NCBI GenBank assembly: GCA_951812925.1
Contig: OX638369.1
Location: forward strand, 13,793,329 to 13,857,328
DNA from: Calliopum simillimum
Taxonomy: Eukaryota; Arthropoda; Insecta; Diptera; Lauxaniidae
Direction of reading: 5' to 3'
Length of the DNA stretch: 64,000 nucleotides
Below the pieces are notes generated by a model. The model ran no database searches, had not been told where the DNA came from, and worked only from the letters and a program-made list of their open reading frames with translations. Shown in pieces: positions 10,490 through 22,990 of this stretch. Each line of letters opens with the position of its first letter. The stretch's first letter is position 1. Made by a program: the position numbers and the translations under genes.

Positions 10490-13400
10490 GATTTACCCGT
10501 ATATAAAGAAATGAAAATTGGAATCCAAAACCAACCATATTTTATTTGTTTAGCTAAAATACCCTCAAAAAATGTATTTTCAAGATTTCACCCTACAGTA
10601 AAACTCTAAATTCAAGTTTTTGATAAAACTGGAACACCAAGGTCATCATGAAATCACGCAAGGAATAATTTTCTAGAACGTCTTAACCCATTATTTCCTG
10701 GACTTATGTGTATTTTTGACAAACTTTTAAAAATGATTATAATGGGTTAAAGTGTTCTATTTTACGGAAAATTTCATTAGGGGTCACCAAAGACAAGAAA
10801 TGCATAAAACTTCAGGCGCATTATCCTTAAGAAATAAGATTATAATCAGAGAACTTATTGTCTGCCGTCTTTTTTTATCATTTTAGAGATTGTATAGAAC
10901 AAAATGTAATCAATAATAATGCCGATGAAATGATATAGTGCAGCATTTATTTTTTGCATAGCTTTAGTTATGTAAAATACAAAAGCTGCATTCAGGACGT
11001 CTGCCTTTTTCAATAACTTTAATGCAATAAAGCAATGGCAGACAAGATGGTATGATATAATACAAAATTTTTTATTATTTCTCAAATTTGGTAAAATAAC
11101 CAACTCAGCTCGATCTGCGGTAATTTCTTACTTTAAATTAATAACAGGGATGGTACTCGTATATAAGAGTCAACGACTGTAGAGTTATTTATTTATATAC
11201 TGAAATCCCCAAAAGTGAACTATGCCAGTGACTTCAAAATGCTTACTGTTAGACAGTACATAACTGTTCTATACATATTACTAAGGTATAGCAATCTAGC
11301 AGTCTGGCAACGCCAAATATCCCTAAAACAGTTGAGGTAAAATAAGTTAAAAAATGAAACAAAGTGGTGCAAAGTAGAATGTATTTGGGAAACGAAGAAA
11401 AAATAGCATATGACAGTTGTTGTTTTTGTAGGTATTTGCTACAACAAAGTGTTGCTTGAAGTGGCAGTTAATAAGATATAAACAAAATGAAAAAAAAAAA
11501 AACCCAAAGCAAAATGTTTATTTCTTGGCATTGCCATTTTTGTTGCGTTGTCGTGTTGTGGTGCCGCCCTACTTTTTTGCATGGTGCTTTTCATTATGAG
11601 AAAGATTAGAGTTTAATGTTTATTTGAAATTTGTGTTGTCGTTTGTCCCTTTTGAGTGTTGGTTTTGGTTAGGTTGGTAACGTCCTTGGGGACTTTGTTG
11701 TTTATGCGAAATATACAAAAATGTAACTTTTTGCAAACATAAAAATATTTTTAGTTTATTGTAATGTATGCGCAAGAACATTCAAAACAGGCTTTTAGCG
11801 AAATTAAGTTTGAAATAAAATTAAAGACGCAAATGTTCATTCACACTTGTTTGGCTTGAATTTATTTTTAGTTACGCAAAAACCGAAAAGCCGGTCATTT
11901 ACTTGCTTGGCTTAAGTGACTTAGTTAGCTTGTGCTTAGTTATGCACTCACCTGCTTTCTGATAAGAATATCTCCTAAGTCATAAGCTATACGAAAACAG
12001 ATTTAAAATTTGTTCATAGGAAATCACCATGGCTACAAAATTATGCTACACTATTTCCCTGAAAATGTAACCGTTTGCGAGATATTTGCAAAACAAAAGA
12101 TTTTTGTGACCTTTGACCTTGAATAACTTACGAGACATACACGAGATTTTATGAGACTTTTGAGACAACTTTTAAAACAATATAATGAAGGTGCGTACGA
12201 GTTTTCAGTAATATTCACCACAACAGAAAGTATTGAAGGGTTACATTCGGTGCGAAAACGGAGAAAGTAAAGAAATAAATGTACCAAGAAACCAAGCAAA
12301 AACTACCAAAAAAATTGTCAATCAAATATAAAATCAACCTGGAGCTTTTTGCACCTTTTAGCGGAAACACCTGAAATAAATACTTCCCAGAAGGAAGCTT
12401 GGGTAGAGGTGAAGCCGAAGATGAGAAAGTGAAAGAGAGTAAAAGGTTCCAAGTCTTAAGTTGAAAGAATGACAACTGCTGTCGGCAAAAAAATAGTTCA
12501 CAGAACTTGAAATAAAAACATGATGAATAAACGAATAGTCTTCTAGTCAGCAAATCCAAGTCGAAGGCTTTCTCAGCAGAACTTTAGGTAACAGGAATGA
12601 AAGCTAGAATTTCGAGGTTGTGAAAGTGGAGGTTTGCATTCTAAAGATGAAGTAAATATTACATATTCCAAGCATATGTAGGTTGTCAGCTCTTAAGCTG
12701 AAAAGCAGAGCTTAGTATCGTAAATATCATACTCCATTGTACTTACTTCAATGAGAAAGTTATAGTATTGTAGATCTTGCAAAAAAAAAACGGTGTCAGA
12801 AGACTCTGAACTAATTGACAGAACTGCTCATATTGTTAAATAGAAAAAAAATGAGGGTCAAATCGCATTAACGCGTGTCTCGGAGAGGGAAACGCTGTCA
12901 AACTACCTATAAAAAGTGCTAGAATAATATTGATCTTAAAAAATTTATTTGCTGTACCAGTCAAATTGTGCCTCTTCTTGCATAATGCAACGTAGCAATT
13001 CATCCATTAAATGCAAATCATGTCTTGATTGCTTTGACACAAATTTAGCAGTTAATTTAAAGAAATAATTTTGTCCAGCTTCAATCAACAAGGCTAAAAG
13101 TCAGATCAAATAAAAAAATAAAAAAAAAATCTCACATCGATGCCAAAAAAAAGGCCAAGCAACTCCCACGAGTCTAGACGCAATTACTATGTAGTATACT
13201 TGCCACATTTATTGCCCGATTTTTGTTGTTGACGGTTTTGTGCTGTTTATTTCTGGAAGCGTGTTTGGCACGAAAGTGCTGCTAAATAACATTTAAATTA
13301 CATTAAACAGACGTTGGCTAAAATGGACGAGCAAAGGACACGCAATAATACCAAAAAAAAAAACCAAAAAAAAAAACAAACAAGTGAAAAGTACACTCGT

Positions 13401-13700
13401 GGGCGTGGGGATTTGTTCAAATCAGCAGGATGTTCACATAGTACAAATGTTCATATGGCAGTAGGACAAATACTAACTATAAAATCTCCTCTTACTATGG
13501 GATTTGTGTTCGGAATCCATTGGTGGTGGCTTTGTGGTTATTGCTGTTCGGAAAAAAGCTTTTGGTTTCCGTTTCTTTTTTTTGTGGCTGTTAGCCAATT
13601 TAAAGCAATTTATGATGTCAGCATATTCTAGGGCATGTCAAACGGCAAAAGTCAATATATTTATTTATATACTTATTATATCGATATATTTGGAGATATA
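10490..13700. other. Non-coding stretch with old repeat fragments
   Basis: About 10620-10760 carries a short inverted repeat (TTAACCCATTAT / ATAATGGGTTAA) related to the centre of the foldback at 32908-34065. About 10855-11060 contains GTCTGCC motifs shared with 15480-15900 and 20450-20640. The rest (11100-13700) shows no recognisable gene. The open frames near 12051-12559 (-) have no family features. Confidence 0.45.
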
Positions 13701-13704
13701 TCGT

Positions 13705-14060
13705 ATACTAGAATCAGCCAATGATCAAAATTCGGTCACAAATTTATTAAATAATTTTGGTACTTTTTGGACAGTTTTAGTACTTTTTTTGCTATTTGGT
13801 ACAAAATAAAAAATTGACAATGTGAAATAAAAAAAAAAGACATGAAGTCAATTTCATTCAGCTTTGTGTGCCCCGTATTTTGTCATTGTTAATATTAAAA
13901 AATTTGCATTTAGTTTTAAGGGCAAAATATTTAAACAATTTTAACTTTGTGCACATTTACACACAAATACATTTCTAAGGGTGTATAATATAAAGTCATG
14001 CACCATTTTTAACATTGTAAGAAAGGTAGGACAATTTTTTTGTGTTGCGTATTAATATAT
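13705..14060 (+). repeat. Dispersed AT-rich repeat Q, copy 2
   Basis: Colinear with 1165-1537 in the same orientation, starting at TATACTAGAATC and running to the TTGCGTATTAATATATTG end. This copy has no mariner and serves as a paralogous empty site for mariner 1. Non-coding. Confidence 0.75.
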
Positions 14061-14346
14061 TGTACAGATAACAGTAGCTATTGTGAAAATCTTGTGAATC
14101 TTTTTAATTAAGAGAAATGGTAGAACTATTTCAATACGAGTATGTGTCGTTCATTATAACAATGAAGTAAATCTATTCAAGAGCAAAATAAATGGAGGTT
14201 AAAGGTTACAAAAAACAGGTTTTTGCAAGTGTTTCGTTTACGCTTACTTTTACAGAAAACATTTTTATGGAAAGTTGAATCTCTAAAAATTTCCTACAAA
14301 AAAGATTAAGAAGTTCTTTAACATAAGACTTATAGCTCAGAAGATA

Positions 14347-15455
14347 TACCACACAGTGGGTTTCGACGTGTTTTGAGTTTGACTTTATTGACGATAAAAT
14401 TGTGGTATGGGGATGTGTTTGCACTCATTTCCGGATTATAAAACTGTTTCAAGTAAAATCGGAGCTGATCGGTCTCGAAAGTTGCAGTCAATTACATGGT
14501 TTTTTATTTTCAACTGTACAGTAACATAAAAGTTTAAATCAAAATGTCATGGATTCAACAAGAAATAACGTAAAATTATTCGGGACGACTAATGGAATCT
14601 AAAAACAGGGTTCTGAAATCAAACCATTGGTAGTCCTTTGCAATTTTGTAAAGAAACGGTGTTTTTTGCAAATTGGCCCAAAAATTGTCATTTATAATGG
14701 ATTTGCCAAATCTTAATCTGAATCCGGCCGCAGAATTGCTCTATCGCATATAGTTTTTGAGATATTCTAACATATAAAAAAATAATGACGATTTTTTGTA
14801 ATTTTTGATGTTATATAATAAGACCAGATAATTATAAGTCATAAAACCAGATACAAAAGATGAAAGATCCATTAATTTTCTTTAAAATTATTTTTGAATA
14901 ACATCGATATCTGTTGTTTTTTCCAAAATATCTTAACCTTAAAAGTTAAAAAGGGCTAAAAATCGGTTTTTGGCTATATTTGGGGTTAAATATAAGACGA
15001 ATGAAATTGTAATGCTATTAAGTATATTAATTGCATTATTCAGTACTATTCTTAGTCTTCACAATGAGTTACAGAATGAGCTCGTATTATTTTCCATTAC
15101 AATGCTATGATCATTTTAAAAGGGCATTACATTTACATGTTCAGGTAAATTTGTATGAGAGCCCTCCTAGGAGGTTGAGATAAGGGACGGAAATTTTAGA
15201 AACAAATGTTGAGGAGAGGAATATGTAAGGAGTTGCTTAGCAGTTTTCACTTCTTAGGGAACTAAGTAATTTATTATTTACTGCACAGTATAAAATAAAA
15301 AAACATGTAATTGGTTGCAACTTACGAAACCGATCAGCTCCGATTTTACTTGAAGCAGTTTTATAATCCTGAAATGTGTGCGAATACATCCCCATACTTC
15401 GATTTTGTCGTCAACAAAGTCAAACTCAAAACACGTAGGAGCCCACTGTGACCAA
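14347..15455. repeat. Inverted repeat, arms about 175 bp, spacer about 760 bp
   Basis: 14347-14522 matches the reverse complement of 15284-15455 at high but imperfect identity; shared stretches include GTGTTTTGAGTTTGACTTT, TATGGGGATGT and AGTAAAATCGGAGCTGATCG. Read inward, both arms keep the same open frame of about 56 codons ending at the same TAA, with about ten amino-acid differences. This may simply reflect arm identity. No transposase is recognised and there is no clear target duplication. Confidence 0.75.
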
Positions 15456-15479
15456 TTCAAAGTTTGCTTAGCACATATT

Positions 15480-15900
15480 TCCATAACAGAGTATACTTCT
15501 AAAAAGCGTCTGTCTTTAAAAAATCAGCAAGTAAAGCGTCTGTCTATTGTATTTTCATGGCCAGGGGACTCGACAGATTTATTATGCTTAATGGCAGACA
15601 TGTTGAAATGACTTTTTTACATTTTTACAAAATTACAGTTATTTTTTGCTGCAATATTGGAATGCGAGAAATGGGTTTTATTACTCCTTATGATGTTAAC
15701 TTAACAAAAAACATAGTCTGCCTGACGATAAAATCACATAATTTTTTTTATGTCATAAAAATTGAGTAAAAACTTAATAACTCTAGAATTTGGCGCGAAA
15801 AATGTCTGCCGTTTGCAATTAGCTTATTTTTAAGCTTACCCAATTTTTTTAAATAAGTGGCAGACGCGATGGTATATCATACCACAGCAATTTTTTTGAA
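15480..15900. repeat. GTCTGCC-motif dispersed repeat
   Basis: Contains AAAAAGCGTCTGTCTTTA, AAAGCGTCTGTCTA, ATGGCAGACATG, AATGTCTGCCGTTTG and GTGGCAGACGCGATGGTATA. The last is near-identical to a block at about 11035-11060 (ATGGCAGACAAGATGGTATG). The motif also recurs near 20487-20600. It is probably a diverged TIR-element family; ends are undefined. Confidence 0.45.
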
Positions 15901-17883
15901 GATTTTTGAAGAGCCACCATTTTAAAAATCAGCAACACATAATTGGCAGAAATGGCTTAAATTGATTGATCTACTTCAATCTTCACAATTATCGTCTTCT
16001 GCCACCAACTCTCTAACTATTTTGCCAAGACTTATGTTAAGAGATAGAAAATTCTCGTTCAAAGTCTGGCGTTGCGACCTTAAGAGATGTTAAATGTATA
16101 TACGATGTCTTATTTGTAGACAGTCGCCTTATGTCACACGGACTGTAGGAACCTTAGTGCAGCCTACTGCTCATACGATAGATAAATTCTTGATTGCCGG
16201 ACTACTAATTCTAGGCTTAGTGAGAGGCCTACTATGCCAACCGTATTAAGCACTAGAGCTTAGAAATCTTCGAATGTTTTCAAGAATATGCTCAGCTAGA
16301 CTTTTTGGCAATTGAAACTGCTAATCGAAAAAGATCCTTCTGTTACGGCAGCGTGCCAGGCAATCAGTTATGATGCCACTGTAGATTACATCATCTTCAA
16401 TACATAGACTATAGATGCTATCCCCGAACAAGCCTGTGCGATATAAAGCAACGATCTTATTACACATGACAAGTTTGCTTAAAAAAGTTAAATTGATGGC
16501 AATAAGTTTAAAAAACATTATCTGTTAAATGACCACCACCTGAGTAAATTTCTTCGAATTTCTTCTTCAATGTTGACTTGACCATTTTGATTAAATGTGG
16601 CTGAAGTTCATTGATTTAGCCCTTTTTAATAATTTATATTTGCCGTAAGCTGTCAGATGTCACCTGTCAAACTGTTTTCTTTTTTTGGTTCGTATGCGTA
16701 ATACTTTTCGCAGAAATGACGGTAAGCTCATCAAATCTTGCGGGAATTATGGGACACCCAAAAATATCAAAAGTATCGATGTCTTAAATTTACATACAGA
16801 TAGTATCTTGTAATGATAAGATGTCACATCAGTATTGATATTTGTCTACTTTTAGGCAGCTGAACACAAAATTAGCTAAAGGGCGTGTTTATTAAATTGG
16901 GACATAATAGAGACACATAACAGATGACATCAATTTTATTACAAGTCATTAAATTTACAGACAATTTTTAGGACACTAAGCCGGAGTGGTAGAGACAGTA
17001 AAAGAAGCAACAGGACTTCAATTGCTATCATATTTAGAAAGCAATTATGCAAAGTGTTTAATGAATGAACAAAACAATAAGATAAGAACCTTGATGAATA
17101 TATAATATCAACAATGTTATAATTTATATGTAAAATTTAATTAAATCTTTAAAATTTAAAGTGTGTCCTTCAAGAATTTAGATTTTGTACTTGTTGAAAA
17201 TATATTAAATATTTCACACACACACACACTCGCATACTAATAACACAGACGCTTTATTTAAATTTTTGCATAAAAGCAAAGTAAATCGGAAATATTCAAC
17301 ACAACCACAACAATAGCCAGTTAAAGCACCTAAAAATATGCAATTGCCACACCACACAAACCGAACGTAAATAGACAGCACACACAAATACACACGTACA
17401 TGCTGCATACAATGGCGCATGAATTCATATATTCAGTTATTCATTCATTCACTTGTTCACCCGTTCATTTGTTCATTTCACTTTTCACTGTGTGTGTGTG
17501 TGCCACATGAAACGGAAGTAAACGTTGCTGCTTCTCAATTACTGACACCATTAAAATTGCATTTCATTGTTGCTGTCGGTTTGCTTTTTGTTTTTTCACT
17601 CTTTTTTTTTTTGTATGTGTGAGCCTGAAGTGTATATGTACAACTACTATGATAATACTTTTTATTCTCATTTTAAATTTTTAAAGGACTCTGCCTTTTC
17701 CTTCATGCAAAATATCTTTGCTGACTGACTGCAAAAAGAACATAGCAAACGGAAGCGAATTGTGCGCAATATGAAACTTTAAGTAGTTTGGCAACTGTTG
17801 CTCATATATATACAGGGTGTTGAGAGCTTGAAATTTAAATTTGAAAAGTTAAAAAGTCACGACTGTTGTCATCAATAGTGATA
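15901..17883. other. Non-coding stretch containing one MITE end
   Basis: About 16655-16774 matches the right end of the MITE family seen at 47012-49208: TTGTTTTCTTTTTTTGGTT-type sequence, then AATCTTGCG.GA..TATGGGACA. The left end was not found. A (CA)n tract lies at 17217-17228. A 65-codon minus frame at 16321-16518 is unassigned. Nothing else is recognised. Confidence 0.45.
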
Positions 17884-18188
17884 AAGGGTGTCCCATAATT
17901 CAAGCAAGATTTGAATTTGTTGTCAAAAACAAAATATGAATTGACAGTTGATAACTCAAGCTTAATGAAAATGTATTAAAAAAGAAGATTTATCGCTGTA
18001 TCAGTCACATTTATGCAAAAAGTTCATGGAAAATTTCGACGAAAGTGTGTATGTGCCAGCTAAACCTTGAAATATGTTGAACGAAACGAAACCTTGCTTT
18101 TTGTACTTCATGTTTCAATAAAAAAGAAAATTTAAAAACAAATGTTTTCTATTTCATACGAATTTTGCGTGAATTATGAGACACCATT
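17884..18188. mobile_element. 305-bp MITE, GTGTCCCATAATTC family
   Basis: Inverted ends AAGGGTGTCCCATAATTCAA (left) and, in complement, AATGGTGTCTCATAATTCAC (right), with TA at 17882-17883 and 18189-18190. The interior contains TGTGCCAGCTAAACC, recognised again in reverse at 58731-58935 (GGCTTAACTGGCACATACAC). Other members are at 47012-49208 and, as one end only, at about 16774. No coding capacity. Confidence 0.82.
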
Positions 18189-18326
18189 TACAATAACTAT
18201 TTTTGACAACAAAATTTCATTAACTTTCTTATATAGCAATCAACCTTTTTAATACCTGTTCTTTTTCTAACAAAACTTTCCAACTTCCTCAATATCGATG
18301 AAAGTTATTGGAGGAAACATATTAAA

Positions 18327-18862
18327 GAACTTTTCTGAAGTCACATCTTTACATCACTTTTTTGCGAAATTTTTCTGGAGCCACACTTTTGCGACACTTT
18401 TTTGGAGTCTCATTTATGGGTCACTTTTTTGGAGTCTAACTTTTGAACCATTTTTTGGCGTCACGTTTTTGACGTCACATTTTTGGGTCACTTTTTTGGA
18501 GTCACATTTTAGTGTTACTTTTTGGAGTCCCATTTAAGCGTCACTTTTTTATAGTCACATTTTTGCGACACCTTTTGAAGTCTCATTTATACGTCATTTT
18601 TTTGGCGTCGCATTTTATTGTTACTTTTTCGGAATCACATTTTTGCGTCACTTTTTTGGAGTTACATTTAAGCGTCACTTTTTTGGCGTCACATTTTTGC
18701 GTAACTTTTTGGAGTCTAATTTAATCGACACTTTTGTGGAGTCAAGTTTTCGCGACATTTTCTTGTGGTTACATTTTTGCAACATTTTTCTGGACTCATA
18801 TGTTTGGCGTCACCTTTTTTGGCGTCACATTTTTTCGACACTTTTTTGGCGTCAAATTTTTG
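18327..18862 (+). repeat. Minisatellite, unit about 27-29 bp, about 19 copies
   Basis: Tandem units of the type CACTTTTTTGGAGTCACATT with variable spacing (GTCAC/GTCTC, TTTTTGCG/TTTAAGCG). Units are diverged, and alternation of GGAG and GGCG forms suggests some higher-order structure. The frames translate to repetitive SHFxVTF-like peptides that are by-products of the array, not a protein. Confidence 0.9.
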
Positions 18863-18869
18863 CTGTTTT

Positions 18870-20449
18870 ATATATTATATTTTTATGTTTCACAAACTAT
18901 ATAAGCTATTTTGGTTAATAATATTAATATTTTAATGAAATTTGGTTGGTAATGACGAAGTGCGGGTAATCAAATAACTGCCATGCCCACTTTTTGACGA
19001 TTGAACAATTTGACACAATATCTCGTTATTTATAAAAACCACATAAAATCGAACATAAATACCATACATTAATCAGAAAGTGGGCGAAATAAGACAAGTA
19101 AAACGCCTACTTTTCACATATGAGTTTTACAATCTTCCCGTATAATGAGTTGCACATGTATAATTTCATTAAATCCTTGTCAATAGTTCTGTTAACTATC
19201 TACAAAAATTGTAGCGATGTGAAATGGCTAACAAAAAACCAACAAAAAGTAACCCTGTATCATTGATGCGTTAAGACAATTGTAGCTACTTGTGGCCACC
19301 ACCATCAGTATGCAACAAATACATACGGACTATTTTCTCAACCCCGAAAGCTTAAGCTAGGGATTGCAATATTTCGGGCTGCTAAGCCAATAGAACATAC
19401 ATTTTGGTTTCTCTTACACAAATACTTGGATTTTCTCCCCCCCTCCCAAAACCCACTCACTCCCTATCAGCATTCAACATTTATCCGACAAGGTAGTGAT
19501 GTGCCGCAGCTTTGCACTTTGTTGCATCGTTACATTTTTCGTTTTCGTTTTTTTGTTCTGTGCAACTTTTGTTCTGCTCTGCTGCTGCACAGTAATTTCC
19601 CACATTTTCTCTACTTTTCTTCCACTCACCTGCTGCAGTTCCATTAAATCACAGTTTTGTAGCATTAGACGTGATTTCTATAGCAGCAACGGCAACAACA
19701 GTATCAGCAGCAATACAGCAACAATAACAACAACACGGCAGCAACAGCAGCTGACTCAACGTAAATGCTTCCTTTTATCCTGTGTTGTACAACAGCAGTT
19801 GCAACCACAATAGCAAAATGTGGAAATAGACGACGTAAAAGACTCACACAGTCTCAGCAACAACACAAACACATACAAGCACATAAATGCTGAAGCGCCT
19901 GCAAGTATGCAACACTGAAATGAAAAATAAAAAAAAGAGAAGAAAAATGCATTTAATAGTGTTGCAACTCTGTTGTTGTTGTCGTTAGACAGAGAGCGAA
20001 AAAAAAGGAAAGAATACCAGTGCTTTTAACATTTGTTGCATTTTAAATGAAGAAGACGACGACGCTGCTGCCTTTTATTCGTTTTTTATTTTTTTTAATT
20101 TAATTTTAGAACATCAGCATAACAATAGCAACACGAACTGCAACAACAACCACAACAACAACAATGATGTAAAGAAAAATCACGTAACTTTGAGGTTATG
20201 TGCAAAAATATAAAAGAGAAAATTTAAATAAATACGTACATAGAATGAAAAAAAAAGAAGTTTTCAACGCCACAAAGTTGTGGACGTTTGCATTTATGTA
20301 GAATTTAGTGTGGATACAGTGAAGAGCAAAAGTTTTGGGAAGAAACAACCTACTAAAGTTGCTTTACCGTGACTACTTAAGATATTAAAATATTTAATGA
20401 AAGATTGCAAAAAAAATTTGTGATTTCATCTTTAGACAGATTTCAGTTA
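18870..20449. other. Non-coding stretch with CAG/CAA-rich DNA
   Basis: 19680-19800 is rich in CAG/CAA/CAACAG triplets (for example CAACAGCAGCTG near 19743), and another such patch lies at 20117-20165. Trinucleotide richness is common in fly intergenic DNA. Open frames through it lack start, splice or domain support. Confidence 0.5.
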
Positions 20450-20640
20450 TTCTGAAGATAACATCATAAAGAATAATAAAACCCATGTCTGCCATGTATG
20501 TAAAAAAATCAGTATATTAAGTCATTTGATCGTGTCTGCCGTCAATCGTAATAGTTCTTTTGAATGCCCTGAGCATTAAAATATAAGCGACAGACGCTTT
20601 TTAGTAAATGGTCATAAGACGGAAAATAAAACGACCACCT
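20450..20640. repeat. GTCTGCC-motif dispersed repeat, further copy
   Basis: Contains CATGTCTGCCATG, TGTCTGCCGTCAATCG and AAGCGACAGACGCTTTTTAG, the same motif set as 10855-11060 and 15480-15900. Boundaries unknown. Confidence 0.4.
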
Positions 20641-20683
20641 ATAGAATTGGAGTAATCGTTGGATGTTCCGAAAAGTAGTGACA

Positions 20684-21320
20684 ACTATTAAGGGTGTAAC
20701 CTTTAGCCTGGCCAATCATTAAATACCCTACAATGCAGTATTTTTAAAATTTTGCGTGTATGGGAAGTACCACGCCCTCTTGTCCGAGTTCACCCAGTTT
20801 TTGCTCAGAGCTTGCATTTATAGTTCTTAGTGTGTGTGTAAAATTTATTTCGATTATCGCAAAAAACGCTTTCAGTATGACGTTTTGAAGCTTATGCTTC
20901 TATGGGAGGTGCCACGCCCTCTTCTCGGAATTTTTTTTTCAGAGCTTGCGCTTACAATTCGTTATATTTATGTGCATTTCGGTGCCATTGTCGTGAAAAA
21001 ACTCCTAAAGTTGCATTTTGAATATATTTTTTATATGGACGGTAGGCGTGTTCGTTGACTGATTTCACTCATTTTCAATCCCACGAGCTAATTTTGACGA
21101 CGGAAGCAGTGTACCAAATTTCATTGAACTATCTTGCTCAGTTTTCCTAGAAAATGTATTTCCACGCACACCTAGCCACCCAGGCAGCCAGACAGGACAT
21201 GGCTATATCGACTCATGAGGTGACGCTGATCAAGAATATATATACTTTTCTATATCTGCCATGCCTCTTTCTCTGCATTACAAAGGGAAGGACAAAGTGA
21301 CCCTGGGTGTAGGATATAAA
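20684..21320 (-). mobile_element. Helitron-like element with about 142-bp tandem units, copy H1
   Basis: Reverse-oriented copy of the family at 47052-49016, 51627-52018 and 59745-60351. The 5' part (at 21320, reading down) has the TATCCTACACCCAGGGT start, TCACTTTGTCCTTCCC and the TATATATTCTTGATCAGCGT block. Then come tandem units with AGGGCGTGG.ACTTCCCATA. The 3' end near 20690 is the TTGGCCAGGC hairpin ending GTTACACCC followed by TTAATAG; the terminal CTAG seen in other copies is mutated here. Non-coding. Confidence 0.72.
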
Positions 21321-22911
21321 AAAACTACTTCTTTTCGGATTGATTATGAAGCTTAAAAACGATGTACACAAGGTTTCCGTTTAATTTCGGGTTTATTTCA
21401 GTAACCCAATCCGCTCAAATTTTATTTTCATTTCATAGTTTTTCCAATCGAAGATATAAAATGAAATTCGGTTCATATTGCGCCTTACAGCGAAGGCATA
21501 ATATGATGTTTTATCGCAAAGAAATACGAAGACACACATTCCTTTTACATAGTCAAAAAGGAGAAACCCGATCCCCGACTGTTCCGATTGCACCTTCTGA
21601 ACAAAATCAAATTGTTTTGTGTATTGGCAATGGAAAGATTCGAACAACGAAAGAAATGTCCCAAAAAGCTATGTTTGGATGATCAAACTTTCTGCTGGGA
21701 AGTTTATCAAATATTCTAATCTGCTTGTAGCTTTTATTCTGACATATTTGTATTTATTGGAAAAAACACTTGAAAATCTGCCTTTTTGATGTGAATTAAC
21801 TCTTTCAGAACCAACGGGACATATAAGTATGTCCCATTTGAATTTTCAATGTCAGACCCACATTTTCTTTGCGATTGGAGTCAGACAGGTCTTTGTCGAT
21901 AGAAAATAGATATAAATATTCAAGTGTGTTAAAAAATTGACCTTAATATCCTCAGGACTTCACAGGGTGATCCAAAAAATTGTGTTTTTTCAACAGATTT
22001 TCAGTAGATTTTATCTCGAATACTGTTACATAAACGATATGAAGCGTCTAAGTAGCAAGTGTAATAGACTTTCAACTTTTTAGAAATGTCAAGGAATTTT
22101 CGATTCAGCGGTTTATTTTCCTACATGGTGCTTAGATAAAATGCAACACTCGTGTCTCGTTGGTCCTTAAACGTAAAAATTAACAAATTTTTTTTTTTGC
22201 TGACAAAAATAATTTATTCGAAATAAGTTAGCAAAAAAAACTATACAGAAATCGTCCATGGTGAATTTTAAACCAATTTCGTTATTTTTTGAAATAAAAA
22301 TATTCCAGCCAAACTAGGTAAACATATCTCATTTTGTTGAACATGACCCGATTTTGATCGGAAACGGCTCATTTTGTTAAATTTAGACATAAAACAACAC
22401 TGTGGATTTATGCGCTTTCCCCTTCCCCTTTCCCCAATGAAGCTCTCATAAACCTATAAAATTCATAAAACTGCATTAAAATATGTACTTAACAATGGAA
22501 AATAATGCTACCGAGGTGATTTTCGGAGTAATTCAATCTTAATATGATGTTGGAAAACTAAAAAATTCAAAATGGCGCCGGAAAATTGTGCATACCCCCA
22601 CGCCACTCAAAAAAATTCTACCTTAATTAAAAAAATTAAGTTTTGAAAATATATAGAAATGTTATATTGCTCAGCACGGATCTGAAAAAAAATTACAAAT
22701 TTTCCAGAGGTTCAAGAGTGGTCCGGAAAGGGTTCAAATTTTATAGCTCACACTTATTTCGCCGGTCGATAATTGTCCATTTAACCCTTAATAACCCTTC
22801 CTTCAACAAATTTCTTTCAAGCTTCACGCTGTTACTTCAAAAAAATTTGCTGATCCAAGAGCCACCATTTGTACCGATAGCCGCTTGAAACTAACTTCAT
22901 TTGACAGCTGT
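21321..22911. other. Non-coding stretch, no gene recognised
   Basis: A 106-codon plus frame (21362-21682) and an overlapping 84-codon minus frame (21393-21647) occupy the same DNA. Neither shows a domain, and neither has convincing flanking splice sites. The rest is A+T-rich without recognised elements. Confidence 0.4.
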
Positions 22912-22925
22912 ATATTCAGCAGGGA

Positions 22926-22976
22926 ATTGGCCCTATGCTCCTCCTAGGAGTTAAAGGAGAATACATACATACATAC
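22926..22976 (+). mobile_element. 51-bp 5'-truncated LINE 3' end with (ACAT)n tail
   Basis: The insert begins ATTGGCCCTATGCTCCTCCT, followed by AGGAGTTAA and (ACAT)n. GCCCTATGCTCC..AGGAGTTAA matches the last codons of the LINE at 52182-52460 (GGCCTTATGTTCCTTTAGGA), apart from one extra T. It is flanked by perfect 14-bp duplications ATATTCAGCAGGGA at 22912-22925 and 22977-22990. This is the classic footprint of target-primed reverse transcription with extreme 5' truncation. Confidence 0.85.
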
Positions 22977-22990
22977 ATATTCAGCAGGGA

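Noticed and set aside
12051..12559. Two overlapping minus-strand frames of 82 and 114 codons
   Set aside because: Different frames over the same DNA, no recognisable domain, no coherent splice structure.
18298..18918. Overlapping frames with repeated VTF/ESHF peptides
   Set aside because: Direct translation of the 28-bp minisatellite; the peptide repetition follows the DNA repetition.
21362..21682. 106-codon plus-strand frame possibly from a transposase
   Set aside because: No catalytic motif seen, an equally long frame exists on the other strand, and no TIRs were found around it.
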